64,000 nucleotides of DNA, from positions 124,001 to 188,000 of the forward strand of contig CBDCSV010000007.1 of the NCBI GenBank assembly GCA_965221855.1. The letters run 5' to 3'. The first letter of the stretch is position 1, and each line of letters starts with the position of its first letter. This document shows positions 8,627-18,315 of the stretch, one piece after another. The translations under genes and the position numbers were made by a program. The notes under the pieces are model-generated. The model saw only the letters and a list, made by a program, of their open reading frames with translations, was not told the DNA's origin and did not search any database. This stretch comes from JAJDXO01 sp965221855. Lineage in GTDB: Bacteria > Pseudomonadota > Alphaproteobacteria > Rhodospirillales > UBA2165.

Positions 8627-10844
8627 GCCGACCGACCGCCCCCGAGACAGACGCCGTTGCGAACGCGCCGTCCGCGAGCAACAGCCGCCGATCCGTGGAG
8701 TCCAGATCCCCTTCCTGTTCATCCCGTATCGCTTCAAGTATCCGCTCCACGTCTGCCCTGCGCTTCAGCGATTGGAGCAGCGCAAGGATGGTGCCGCGCC
8801 ACCGCGGTTCGCCCGCATGATCGGACACGAACTCAACCTGGTCTTCCAGCGGCCAGGTGGCGAGTTCCAGACCTGCGAGGTGTTCACGAAAAGCGGCATG
8901 GCAGAACGCGAGCTCCTCCGGCCCACGCTCGACGAGGAGGCCCGACGTGTCCGCGTCGACGTCCGTTAGTTCCCGCGCACCGACACGGGCTTTCTCCTTC
9001 GCCCACCCGGGTCCGTTTTCCGAATCAGCCAAGAAGTCCTCGATCACCTGCCGGGCCTCGTCGCGATCGATCCCGGCGTCCGCGCCCCGTACGTGTACGT
9101 GGAACGCCAGTTTGGCTAGAGCGTCGCTCCGAACGTCGTCGGTCGAGAAAATGGGCGTTCGTGATTTGACTTCGGCGGCCGCCGTCGCACGCCGGTTGGG
9201 ATGAACCTCCAGGAGAATCTCGATGAGTTTTTCGAGCAACTGGAATCGCGTGTTCGGCAGGATGATCTGGCGGGCCGCTACCGAAAGCATCCCGTGGAGA
9301 AGTAAGGGATTGCCTGCGAGCGACTGCAGCCGACCGCTATGCTCCAGCTGCTGGAAGAACTGCTGGACCCGAAGCGCAATGGGAGTCGCCGCGCTGTCAT
9401 CCTCGCTCAGCAGCTTGGTCGCGAAATCGTGCTGTTGGCGCCGCTGCAACTCCACCATTCGCGCCGTCTTCCAGTACCCGCTCGTCGGCCCCAGACGGCG
9501 CAGCCCGGCCGGGCGCGCGGTTGCGATGGTGAACACGTCGTGGGTGCGAACGAACGTCTCGATCGTGGCGAGCGTCGTCCTCGCGGCCTGCTCGTCGCTG
9601 TACTCGTCCAGACCGTCTATCAGAAGCACCAGTCTCTCGTCGGCCAGTGCTTCGATGAAGGAGTCCTCCAGTTCGTTTTCCGGAACGAACGCCCGGAACG
9701 CCTCTCGGATCACCTCCGCCAATGCCACTTCGCGTTGCTCCTTCGCCACGAGACGGCTCCAAAGTGCAAACGGGATGAGTAACGGTATGCACGCACCGAG
9801 TCGGTCATGGACCGCCGGAAACAGTTCCGGTGTACGCACCAGGTCAAGCGCGAAACACCGCAGAACCGTGCTCTTGCCGGAGCCGGGCGCACCCGAGAGC
9901 AACAGCGCCCGCTCGCCTTGCAACAGCCAGTCGTCGATCGCGATGGAAGGTGTCTCGGGCGGCTCGCTCGGCGTCCTGCCGGAGTGGGCGGGTCTCCTTG
10001 GATCGCTGTACTCTTCGAACTCCCAAGCATCGTCATCCTGTCCGGCCACCTCGGTGGGCAGGTCCTCCGGCTCCAGCGACGGCTCGAGAAACGGTTTGGC
10101 CGGATCGACATTGGGGACGACGAAGCGCTTCCGGATGTCGCGCGTATCCCGCCGCGCCGGGTCAACATTCAACCCGGGGTCGAGTTGCTGAATTCGCGCT
10201 TCGTAAATCTCCGCTAGGCGTCTCCGTAGTGCAATCACGCGTTGCACTTCCAGCGGCCGTTTCAGGCCCGCCACGACCTCTTCGCCAGCAAAGGCAATGA
10301 GCCAGCTCCGGCCAAAAAAGTCGTCGACGATTTCTGGATGGGGCCTTAGCTTCTCGCTGAGTTGGGTACCGTCGAGAGCTTCGAACACCATGCCTTTTTC
10401 AAGAAGCCGTGCGGCCTGTGCCTCAATCGCGTCCTGTAGCGCGGTGTCCGCAAGGCTTGTGCGGATGCAAAAGACGAAGCGCTCCGCTGACGCAGCCCAT
10501 TTTCCCTTGAGGAAGTCGTCGACAGCGTTCTTGATATCGGACGTGCCCACGTCCTTCCGATTCCTGGCCTGCCAACAAATATGCCTGCCGCCGCTCAGAC
10601 GGGCATAAACGTCGATACCGTCCTGAGCCTGACCGGGTCGACCATACGGCGCGCAGTACTCAACGTCGGAATTCTTGCGTGCCAAGCGGAACACAAGCCG
10701 TTCGAAGTCCTGCCAAGAGAGCTGGTCGTAGGGCAATTCCGGGACCCGGGTTTCTACCGGGGGGGCTTTGACGACCGATTCGGGAAGCTCCAGGAGATAA
10801 TCGGGGACTGTCGAGCCACTTGAAGGCGCGAGAGAATCCTGCAA
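8598..10844 (-). pseudogene. Mrr-like nuclease/NACHT NTPase, 3'-truncated by IS
   Basis: A 748-codon frame. Residues about 40-115 resemble an Mrr/PDExK-type nuclease (LSWQDFERLVF, QDGIDVY with D75/D78, then CWQAR where Q-x-K is usual). A NACHT module follows: Walker A SGAPGSGKST (317-326) and Walker B LVLLIDGLDEYS (405-416), with helical segments after it. The protein ends just after LLLADGAFATASVSGAVGR. The final PGESLLKIL and the stop are encoded by the inverted repeat of IS B, so the C-terminal sensor region of a bNACHT/Avs-like antiphage protein is lost. The only start visible is TTG at 10844 without a ribosome site, right behind an integrase fragment, so the 5' end may also be rearranged. 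Confidence 0.8.
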
Positions 10845-10851
10845 CGCTTGA

Positions 10852-11076
10852 CTACCGAGTCGCGCACGAAGTGCGACTACAAGGCTTCAGTCGGTTCGCG
10901 ACGGGCCCAAGGCTCATCCGCCAGGGTCGTCGCTCGGCTCCATACTGGACGACATTCCCCTTGCGTCCGCTGGGGAGCACCCGGAGCCCGAGGACATGTA
11001 TATCGTCCTCCCAGATGAAATACTCTCTCGCTCTGATTTCGGCGGCGTCGACGATGCGCTTGGTAAGTCTCGGCAT
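10852..11076 (-). pseudogene. Tyrosine integrase, N-terminal fragment
   Basis: A 74-codon frame beginning MPRLTKRIVDAAEIRAREYF and continuing IHVLGLRVLPSGRKGNVVQY with a following MSLGP. This is the arm-binding N-terminal domain of island/phage tyrosine integrases, normally about 400 residues. The frame loses similarity after MSLGP and stops, so the SAM-like and catalytic domains are gone. It ends just upstream of the truncated NACHT frame on the same strand. A C-terminal fragment of the same integrase type lies at 39010-39345. Confidence 0.8.
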
Positions 11077-11343
11077 AGGCAGTCAGTTCTCACATTAATT
11101 AATTTGCTTCCAAACATTGCGCGGATCGCCCGTGGAAGCAAAAGGACGGGAGGTTCGGCGCAGTCTTGCGAATGCCTTTTTATTGTCGACGTTCGAACCG
11201 CAGACGGACTGAGCCTCGTCCCACTGTAGCGAGTCGATTACGCGTGGCTTCACCTATCGGATTCGGCAGTTCGAGGACGCACCACTTGTCTGGTGTGAAG
11301 GTGTGAGGAACATAAAGGATAATCATGACCTTCGATAGCCCAT

Positions 11344-12288
11344 TCACGAATCCAAAATGGCCTTGGGGCCTTTTCCGACCGTAGCTTCGATGCGGTGTTG
11401 GAGTCGCAGGGAAAGCTCCTCGTGGGTTTCCCAATCAATGGTGTTGTATTGTCGAATGTCGAAGTGAAGATTCTTTATGTCGTCCTTGCGGCAAGTCCAT
11501 ATCACCGGCACGTCCAAGCCAAGGGCAAAGCCGGCCTCGAAATAGACGCCGCCCCGATGCCCGGTAAAATCCGCGACAACAAAACGTGCCGTCTTTATTT
11601 GGGACATGATCTCATCATCGATACGGTTTACATGCTCTATCCTGTCCACACGGACTGGGTTATAGCCTGCGTTCAGAACAGCGACCTGAAACCCTTTCTC
11701 GTAGGCAGCCTGAAGGTCTTTATTGAACCACATCGCAACGAAGCCCTTGTCGGAACGTGTTGTTCTACGGGTCAGTTCGTCCGCAGCGATGTGCCCGCGA
11801 GGTAGGACTTGGTATGTTCCATCCGCCGAAACCCGCTTTAGCAAGCCTTCCTCCATCAACATATTCACAAAATAATCAACTTCCGATTCTTCCCGGGAAT
11901 AAGTGGCTGCAATGAATTTTGGGTGGGAAATGTGAAATTGGTCGGTCAACGTATTCTGTCCCCGTATCGCCTCGAGCAACAGTCGATTGGCTCGTTCAGT
12001 AACGGATGGTACAGAATACGCCGAGATTCGTTTCAGTAAATCGCTTGAAATGGTGGGAACCGTGTGGTCCCTGTTCTGGTCGGACACCCAGCCGGAAATC
12101 TTTGCCCGAGCAGACGCATCGCATTGTCGAATGAGCGTCAGGGCCGTTCCCACCAGCATGAATTCTCCACAACGCGAACATTTTTGGTGGACGCCATCAA
12201 CGCCCCCCGAAGGAATCGTGTTGGCCGGCAACTTACAAATCTCGCAGGGATCTTGGTCAGGCATGGGTTTCTTTGAATCTCTCGTCAT
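11344..12288 (-). CDS. Zinc-ribbon protein with nucleoside deoxyribosyltransferase-like C-terminus
   Basis: A 314-aa protein. A four-cysteine zinc ribbon lies at the N-terminus (C15/C18 and C37/C40: CEIC and CSRC). The middle part looks like a winged-helix segment (VDYFVNMLMEEGLLKRV). The C-terminus reads FVAMWF, then VDRIEHVNRIDDEIMSQI and VVADFTGHRGGVYFEAGFAL, the pattern of the nucleoside 2-deoxyribosyltransferase/TIR-like Rossmann fold, with the ADFTG and E-AGFA motifs where such enzymes bind nucleotide. In this setting it could be an NAD- or nucleotide-consuming defence effector, but that is inference. It lies alone between relics and the relaxase block. A general nucleotide-signalling role is equally possible. 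Confidence 0.7.
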   Translation of the reverse strand: MTRDSKKPMPDQDPCEICKLPANTIPSGGVDGVHQKCSRCGEFMLVGTALTLIRQCDASARAKISGWVSDQNRDHTVPTISSDLLKRISAYSVPSVTERANRLLLEAIRGQNTLTDQFHISHPKFIAATYSREESEVDYFVNMLMEEGLLKRVSADGTYQVLPRGHIAADELTRRTTRSDKGFVAMWFNKDLQAAYEKGFQVAVLNAGYNPVRVDRIEHVNRIDDEIMSQIKTARFVVADFTGHRGGVYFEAGFALGLDVPVIWTCRKDDIKNLHFDIRQYNTIDWETHEELSLRLQHRIEATVGKGPKAILDS

Positions 12289-12740
12289 AAGGCGACGGTC
12301 GGGCCAGTGTAACTCATCAAAGGCGCGCCTTGCGCCTCGAATTCAATTGCATGTGGCTGCCCGACTGGTGGCTAGGCTTTAGCGACGATCAGTGCCATCG
12401 CCACTCGGAGCGGAAGGCCTACCGTGTGCATGGTCGGCACCGCTTGCCAGGCCTGCATTGCGGTCTCCAGACCTACGGACGCGCCGCCGAGAGGGAGAGT
12501 ATGGCCGGGAGGCGGGCGGCGGATGGATGGCCCGGGAGGGCGTCCACCCTCGGCATCCCCGTGCAGCGCTGCGCCGCGTAGCCGGCACCGCCTCGACGGG
12601 CCGCGTCGTCGCTCCGGTGGCGACGTGGCCCGTTTTGCGTTCGCACGCCGGTCGCGCGGCAACGCCGACACCTCGCGCGCGCTTCTCGCCGCGCTCGTGC
12701 CGGCGCTTGCGCGCCGCGATGAGTTCCCCCTTCCTACACG
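12289..12740. other. 452-bp GC-rich stretch, no supported gene
   Basis: Several overlapping frames cross this segment on both strands, but all have Arg/Pro/Ala-rich composition typical of read-through in GC-rich DNA and none shows a recognisable motif or ribosome site. It may be a degraded gene between the two minus-strand genes. Confidence 0.5.
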
Positions 12741-13046
12741 TTAGAACGGGCCGCCGCCCGCCGCCGGCACCGCCGCTTTCGCGGCGCTTGCCGCCGCCTT
12801 CCTTTTCGGCAGTTCCCCCTTCTCCAGGAACGTCTTCAAGCTGCGCTCTCCGATTTCTATACCGCGTGCCCTCAGCACTTCGTGCATCTGGGCAACCGTC
12901 ACGCCCTTCGCCTGTTGTTCCAGAAGACGATCGCGCAAACGGTCCAAAACCTCCCTCAAACTGAGTTTCGGAGCCGCCAACTTCGCCAGATCCGAGTCTA
13001 TCGCCTTGAAGTCGATATCGCCTTCGTTGAACAGCCGAGCAGCCAT
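12741..13046 (-). CDS. Small protein divergent from relaxase, possible accessory DNA-binding factor
   Basis: A 101-aa basic protein beginning MAARLFNEGDIDFKAIDSDL, with a predicted helical, helix-turn-helix-like middle (VTVAQMHEVLRARGIEIGERSLKTFL) and an Ala/Lys-rich tail. The start is supported by GAGGAGG about nine bases upstream. No family is firmly recognised. It is transcribed away from the MobF relaxase across a 250-bp gap, a position often held by relaxosome accessory or plasmid-type regulator genes, so a role at oriT is inferred from context only. Confidence 0.6.
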   Translation of the reverse strand: MAARLFNEGDIDFKAIDSDLAKLAAPKLSLREVLDRLRDRLLEQQAKGVTVAQMHEVLRARGIEIGERSLKTFLEKGELPKRKAAASAAKAAVPAAGGGPF

Positions 13047-13296
13047 CGATCAATCCTCCTCTTCGTTTCATTGTCGGGATGGACCGCCATAGCGACCCTA
13101 GGCCCCGCCCGTGCCACCGGCAGCGGTCGGCTCCATCGGAAACGCTTCAAATCCCTGTATTTCAGGCGGTCCGACTGATGTCCCCCATCATATGTTCCCT
13201 TTTTGTTCTTGTCAACGGACGTATTTGCGGTTAGTTTCCGTCTCACACCTTTGCAGCTAGCTGCTCTCTCCAAACCTTCCAGTACAGGCCGGACCC
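13047..13296. other. Divergent intergenic region, candidate oriT/promoters
   Basis: This 250-bp gap separates the relaxase from the divergent small gene. MobF relaxases usually act at an oriT next to their own gene, so this is the natural place to look. It includes an AT-richer patch (13190-13230) and several short inverted motifs, but no nic site that I recognise. Confidence 0.3.
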
Positions 13297-16200
13297 ATGG
13301 TAGCGACGCTGGCACAGATGGCTACGGCCGAGTATTACCTGGAGAGCCAGCGCTCGTTCCGCCATCCCAACGAGTACTACACCGCGGGCGAGGAGCCGGA
13401 CGGGACTTGGTTCAATCCCCACGGCCTGTTCGGTCTGGGCGACGGCGCCAGGATCGACAGCAGGGATTTCCACCGGCTCTACAACGGATTCTCTCCGGAC
13501 GGGTCGGGCAAGCTGACCCGTAACGCCGGGTCCAAGGCCCGGTCTCCCGGGTTGGACATGACGTTCTCGGTGGACAAAAGCGTCTCGGCGCTCTGGGCCA
13601 TCGCGGAGCCGGATATGCGCGCCGAGATCGAAGGTCTCGCGATAACCGCGGCAAGGGCGGCGCTGGAAGACACGGTGCTTAAATATGCCAGCTATACGCG
13701 GATCACCCGGGGTGGCGGGATCGTTCCCGTCCCCGCCGATCTCATAGCAGCGGTCTTCCCCCATGGGACGAGCCGGGAGAACGATCCGCAGCTTCATATC
13801 CACACCACGATCCTTAACGTTGCGCGCACCCGGGAGGACGGCAAGTACCGGGCGCATCATCAACATCCCGCCTATGGCTGGAGCAAGGCGGCGGGGGCAT
13901 TGTTCCGCGCCTATCTGGCCTGGGACCTGCGGCGGAGCCTCGGCGTCAAGATGGAACGGTACGGGCAGAACGGCGCCTACACGCGGATACAGGGTTTACC
14001 GGAGGACCTGCTGTCCTTCTGGTCCAAACGCCGCAAGGCGATCGTCGCCAAGGCGGGAGAACTTGGTATCCCGGTGCGCGGCAACGCGGCGCGCCTGGCG
14101 GGTGTGAACAAGCTGACCCGGGCCGGCAAATCCCACGACAACGATCCCGAAGTCCGCCACCGGCGCTGGCGGGGAGAGGTCGAAGGTTTTGCCGAGCGCG
14201 AATCGTTGATCGCGGCGGTCACCGGCAATGACGCGGAACTCCACCACGAAGAACTCCGCAATCTGACCAAGGACCTCGATGCGCTGCCGGAATATCTCGC
14301 CCGGGAGGAAGCGGTATTCCGCCGCCCGGACATGGTGGAGGCGGCGGCGAACCGGGCGGCGGGCCTGTTGGGCCGGGAGGCGGTGGCGGCGGCCATCGAG
14401 CGGGTGCGCCGCAACCCGGAGATCGAGGCCCTGGAATTGCCCAAGGCCACGGCGGAATCGAATGCCGGCATGGTTCATACGGAGGTCTACTCGACCCGCC
14501 GCAACCTGGGCATGGAACAGGCGGTGCGGGACATGGCGGAAGCCATGGCCGCCGATACCGTCCATGCGCTGCCTGTTCAGGCGATTGAGACCAAGGTCGA
14601 GGCGCTCCTTGCCGGCGGCTATCCCCTGAGCGAAGAACAGATATCCGCGATCCGCCATGCCACGGCTCGAGGAGCGCGGGTGGCGGTGATCGAGGGCGCG
14701 GCGGGCTCGGGCAAGACCACGACGCTGCGTCCCATTACGGATTTGCACCGCGAGCACGGCTACGAGATCGTGCCCACGGCGGTCGCCTGGCGGACGGCGG
14801 TGGCCTTGGGCAACGATTGCGAGGCCCGGCCGTTCTGCGTCGACAAGCTCCTCAAGCTGGCGGCGCGGGGTCAGATGGAGATCGGCAGGAACACGCTGAT
14901 CGTGGTCGACGAGGCGGGGATGCTGTCGACCCGCCAGGCGCATCATATCCTGCAGCTCTCGGAGCGCCACGGGGCGAAGATCGTGTTCGCGGGCGATACG
15001 CGCCAGCAGCAGCCGGTGGAAGCGGGGCCAGGGCTGCGGCTGATCCGCGATGTCGCGGGCAGCGTCCGGGTGGACCGTATCCGGCGCCAGAAGGCGGATC
15101 TCGAGGATATCCTGGTTCATGTCCATGGGGAGACGCCGGAGGCGGCGCGGTTCCGGGCGGGACTGACGCCGCCCGGGGAGAGGGACCGGATGCTGGGTGA
15201 GTTCGAAGCAACTGCCGATGTTGAAAAGCCGGCCTTCACGCCGTGGCAGGTGACGGCATCGGAGGCTTTGCGCGACGGCGAGGCGGCGGCGGCAATCGCG
15301 GCGTGGCACGCCAGGGGGCGCTTCCACATATGTCATGACGAGGAAAACACCCTGACCCGGTTGGTCGAGGACTGGGCCAAAGGGGTGCGCGAGGAGCCGG
15401 GCAAGTCCTCCATCGTGCTGGCGCGCACCCGGGCCGAGACCCGGGCGCTGTCCCACCTCATGCGCGAGCGCCATCTCGCGGGGAACGAGGACACCGGACG
15501 CGTGGTCGTCGAGGTCAGCCGCAACGCCGACGACGGGCGCATCGTCGAGCCGTTGGAGATCGCCATTGGCGACCGGCTTCGTATCGGGGCGACGCAGTGG
15601 GAGAAGCAACTGTTCAACGGCACCATCGTGACGGTGGAGGGCTTGAAGGCACGGCATGGTGGGCCGAGGACCGGGCCGGAAAGTCCCTCGGTGGAGATCA
15701 CGGCGCGGACCGATGACGGACGCGAGGTAACCTTCCGCCATGATGAAATCCGCGACTGGCACGGCAATATCCGTCTTGATTACGGCTATGCGCTGACCAT
15801 TACATCAGCCCAGGGGCTGACCGTGGACCGGGCCTTCCTGCTGGCCGACGCGAGGCCGGCTCGGGAGACCATCTATCCGGCCGCCACCCGGCACCGGGGC
15901 AGGCTCGACATCTACGTCAACCGGGCGCCCCTGGCCCTCGACATCGCCGACAGCCGGGCCGACGACGACCGGGAAGTTCCGGTCACCGATTCCGAGATAC
16001 GGGCCTATCTGGCCGAACGCTGGTCGGGCACCCGGCCCAAGGAGGCGGCGCTCGATTACATCACCGGCGGCGCGTGGCGGGATCCGCGCGACGAGGCCTT
16101 GAAACGGCGACATGGCGCCCGGGCCGGAGGCGATCCGGAATCAGCGGTGAACGACAACGCGCTGGCGCGCATCGCGCGGGATGTCCAGCGCACCGCCCGC

Positions 16201-16866
16201 CGTTGGCGTCATGGCCAGGCGGTGGCAGCCTTCGCCGACGGACGCCGCGAGGTCCTGGCGGCCTACGGCGAGCTGCGTGAGCGGACCCGCGCCGAGGGCG
16301 ACGCCGCGGCGCTGGGTGCCGCCTTCCGGGAGACCCTCAACCGTCATGGCGCGCTGCTGAAACAGGCCGAGGCCTTCCGCGCCCGGCCGGCGGAGTTCGC
16401 GTCCCTGCTGGCGGAAAACGGCGGCATCGGGCCCAAGGACCTCGACGCCTTCGAGGCGCTCCATGCCCGGGCAAGCCGCCACCGGCGCGCCGCCGCCATG
16501 CGGCATGTGCATCGAATCAAGCGGGAGGCGGAGCAAGAGGGTCTTGAGCAAGGAGCGCGGCCACATCATGAAGCAGTGCCGGCGCCGAAGGATGGCGCTG
16601 TTGCGCCGGAGGCCCGGAAACACGGGATCGGGCAAGCCGCCCCGCCGGGAACGCCCGAACAGCGCGAGCGGCGGGCACAGGAGGAGGCCCTCGAGTTCTC
16701 CCGGCTGCGGGCGGCCGTGTACGGCGCTCGCACCGACGAGGAAGCGCGGATCGCGCGGGAGGAACTCGACGCCTATGTCCGCCGCGAGACAGAAAAGCAC
16801 CGAACGCCCAGGGAAAAGGAGAGCGAAGTCCGCAACCGGTCCAGGGGCCTCGGCAGGAGTTTGTAG
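13297..16866 (+). CDS. MobF (TrwC/TraA-type) conjugative relaxase-helicase
   Basis: A 1189-aa relaxase fused to a RecD-like helicase. The N-terminal TrwC domain has candidate catalytic tyrosines (Y13/Y14 and Y27/Y28) and the metal-binding histidine triad H156, H167 and H169 (LHIHTTILN), together with LDMTFSVDKSVSALWA. The helicase part has Walker A EGAAGSGKTTTLR (about 466-477), Walker B LIVVDEAGMLS and the late motif YGYALTITSAQGLTVDRAFL. The C-terminal 250 residues are charged and coiled-coil-like. It would nick and unwind DNA at oriT. No coupling protein or type IV secretion genes are in the window, so the element is at best mobilisable. The frame is intact. Confidence 0.93.
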   Translation: MVATLAQMATAEYYLESQRSFRHPNEYYTAGEEPDGTWFNPHGLFGLGDGARIDSRDFHRLYNGFSPDGSGKLTRNAGSKARSPGLDMTFSVDKSVSALWAIAEPDMRAEIEGLAITAARAALEDTVLKYASYTRITRGGGIVPVPADLIAAVFPHGTSRENDPQLHIHTTILNVARTREDGKYRAHHQHPAYGWSKAAGALFRAYLAWDLRRSLGVKMERYGQNGAYTRIQGLPEDLLSFWSKRRKAIVAKAGELGIPVRGNAARLAGVNKLTRAGKSHDNDPEVRHRRWRGEVEGFAERESLIAAVTGNDAELHHEELRNLTKDLDALPEYLAREEAVFRRPDMVEAAANRAAGLLGREAVAAAIERVRRNPEIEALELPKATAESNAGMVHTEVYSTRRNLGMEQAVRDMAEAMAADTVHALPVQAIETKVEALLAGGYPLSEEQISAIRHATARGARVAVIEGAAGSGKTTTLRPITDLHREHGYEIVPTAVAWRTAVALGNDCEARPFCVDKLLKLAARGQMEIGRNTLIVVDEAGMLSTRQAHHILQLSERHGAKIVFAGDTRQQQPVEAGPGLRLIRDVAGSVRVDRIRRQKADLEDILVHVHGETPEAARFRAGLTPPGERDRMLGEFEATADVEKPAFTPWQVTASEALRDGEAAAAIAAWHARGRFHICHDEENTLTRLVEDWAKGVREEPGKSSIVLARTRAETRALSHLMRERHLAGNEDTGRVVVEVSRNADDGRIVEPLEIAIGDRLRIGATQWEKQLFNGTIVTVEGLKARHGGPRTGPESPSVEITARTDDGREVTFRHDEIRDWHGNIRLDYGYALTITSAQGLTVDRAFLLADARPARETIYPAATRHRGRLDIYVNRAPLALDIADSRADDDREVPVTDSEIRAYLAERWSGTRPKEAALDYITGGAWRDPRDEALKRRHGARAGGDPESAVNDNALARIARDVQRTARRWRHGQAVAAFADGRREVLAAYGELRERTRAEGDAAALGAAFRETLNRHGALLKQAEAFRARPAEFASLLAENGGIGPKDLDAFEALHARASRHRRAAAMRHVHRIKREAEQEGLEQGARPHHEAVPAPKDGAVAPEARKHGIGQAAPPGTPEQRERRAQEEALEFSRLRAAVYGARTDEEARIAREELDAYVRRETEKHRTPREKESEVRNRSRGLGRSL

Positions 16867-17130
16867 CCGGCGTTACCCGGACGAACGGACGGAGACTCTT
16901 TTCTTGTTAAAGCCGAAGCCCTGCCGCCGTGACGCAGCGTCCCGCCGCCGGTAGTGCCTTCTTGCAAGCTTCATCTATTCAAGACCCGATCCGGCCGCCG
17001 CAATTTCGCCGACGAAATCCGTTCGATTTCGGCCACAATTCTAACGAATCACGCGGATGTGACCAAAATTTCCCGGGGAATCGTCGTTCTCGCGCGTTGG
17101 GGCCGCCAAACCGCAATGTGGAGAACAGAC
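16867..17130. other. Gap after relaxase, nothing recognised
   Basis: A 264-bp stretch at the shift from GC-rich relaxase DNA to the AT-richer small genes. Frames crossing it have no supporting motif. It probably holds the promoter for the 57-aa gene that follows. Confidence 0.4.
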
Positions 17131-17304
17131 ATGATCATCAACACCGATGGCAACGGCAACAGCTACATCGATGTCAACCCGGATCATGGGATATTCCCGC
17201 CAGACTCTCTCATAGGCGTTGGACCACTTAATGGGGGCAGGCCACCACTCAAACCGGAGCGACTGAAGAGACGAATTGACCAGTTGTTGGAGAGTTACAA
17301 ATGA
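17131..17304 (+). CDS. 57-aa hypothetical protein
   Basis: A short frame, MIINTDGNGNSYIDVNPDHG onward, ending RIDQLLESYK. The ATG at 17131 has a GGAGA site 7-11 bases upstream, and the stop overlaps the next start by ATGA, which supports a real coupled gene. The long upstream extension of the frame is out of character and unlikely to be coding. No family is recognised; coupling suggests it works with, or regulates, the GIY-YIG protein. Confidence 0.55.
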   Translation: MIINTDGNGNSYIDVNPDHGIFPPDSLIGVGPLNGGRPPLKPERLKRRIDQLLESYK

Positions 17305-17867
17305 CATCGATGCCAAACATAGAACTATCATGGGAGGGGCCCATTGGAATTGGATCGTTCCCCGCAGGCGACGATCAAAATAAGTTGGAAGGCCCGCACA
17401 TTTATTTGTTCGTTGGAGAGTATGACGAGTCGAAAGTGATTTATGTAGGGCAGTCAAAAAGTCTTTTATCTAGGCTTTGGGAGCACTATCGAAATTGGCT
17501 TGGGCTCCACTATTACGTCTGCGGATCAGACAGGAAGCCAGTTTACAATCCGGGCAAGGACTACATGCTCGAAAAGCTGAACTCCATTGACGAACTGTAT
17601 CCGAAGATAGTTGAAGACGTGAAGCGATGGAGCATATTTTACGCTAAGTGTGACGAGTCACTTTTGGACCCAGCGGAAGCAGCCCTAATTGATCATGTGA
17701 GGGCTCATAAAACGGAAGGCTGGGAGTGTGACAACGGGCGCCGGCAATCATACGGGGGACATTCCGGCTGCCACATAGAAATGAAATGGTTGAATAAGGA
17801 CAAATTTTCGAAGTTAGGTCTTGGCGATCTTTTTCCAGATCCATCTCTGACCGTTGGACCCAATTGA
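17301..17867 (+). CDS. GIY-YIG-like nuclease-fold protein
   Basis: A 188-aa protein. The segment IYLFVGEYDESKVIYVGQS followed by LLSRLWEHYRNW (about residues 34-67) resembles a GIY-YIG core, with the first motif changed to IYLFVG and the second kept as IYVGQS, plus a downstream arginine and histidine. A catalytic glutamate may be E88 or E120; this is uncertain. The gene is clearly AT-richer than the relaxase, suggesting separate transfer. It is translationally coupled to the upstream 57-aa frame. Possible roles are a homing-type or defence nuclease. Confidence 0.65.
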   Translation: MTSMPNIELSWEGPIGIGSFPAGDDQNKLEGPHIYLFVGEYDESKVIYVGQSKSLLSRLWEHYRNWLGLHYYVCGSDRKPVYNPGKDYMLEKLNSIDELYPKIVEDVKRWSIFYAKCDESLLDPAEAALIDHVRAHKTEGWECDNGRRQSYGGHSGCHIEMKWLNKDKFSKLGLGDLFPDPSLTVGPN

Positions 17868-18249
17868 AGATTCCTTCTGTTTATCAGTGAGCATCGTCGA
17901 GAACCTACCTTTTGGACCAAGACAGTGTCCGTGCACTCACGTCTCGTCTCACGACGGACAGCGACGATCAACCAGAAGGATCACGGTGATCAACTGGTAC
18001 GGTATCGGCGACAGCATCGAGAAGGATCTGGACATCTTAGAAGAGACTCCGACGGTCGGATTACGGTAGTAGCTGGGTTGCGGGGCACTTGGTGGATAGC
18101 TTGCAACACACTCCTCCCACACCCCATTCATAGGCCTCTACAAGCCGAAAGGCCGTGCACACGCGGAAACCCTCGTCCGTCTTCATGTCCGCCCGTAACT
18201 GGGCTGCCGCTGTTCTCCATCCGCGAAGGCAGAAACCTAATCTCGTCTG
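17868..18249. other. Gap after the GIY-YIG gene, no supported gene
   Basis: Short frames on both strands lack motifs or ribosome sites. A stretch reading INWYGIGDSIEKDLDILEE (near 17990-18045) looks protein-like and may be a gene remnant, but I cannot assign it. Confidence 0.4.
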
Positions 18250-18279
18250 TTGACAAGTCATATATGTGCCGTATATATT
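18250..18279 (+). promoter_or_regulatory. Sigma-70-type promoter
   Basis: TTGACA at 18250-18255 and TATATT at 18274-18279 are spaced by 18 bases in an AT-rich patch, about 37 bases before the start at 18316. A GAGGAG site at 18304-18309 follows. Confidence 0.6.
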
Positions 18280-18315
18280 TGAACAGTATAAATATGGTCA
18301 GCAGAGGAGCCCCAA

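Noticed and set aside
12379..13071. 230-codon minus-strand frame overlapping the small gene next to the relaxase
   Set aside because: Arg/Gly-rich without motifs; the 101-aa frame has the ribosome site and better composition.
13996..15762. 588-codon minus-strand frame within the relaxase
   Set aside because: The relaxase-helicase motifs on the plus strand are continuous; this frame has none.
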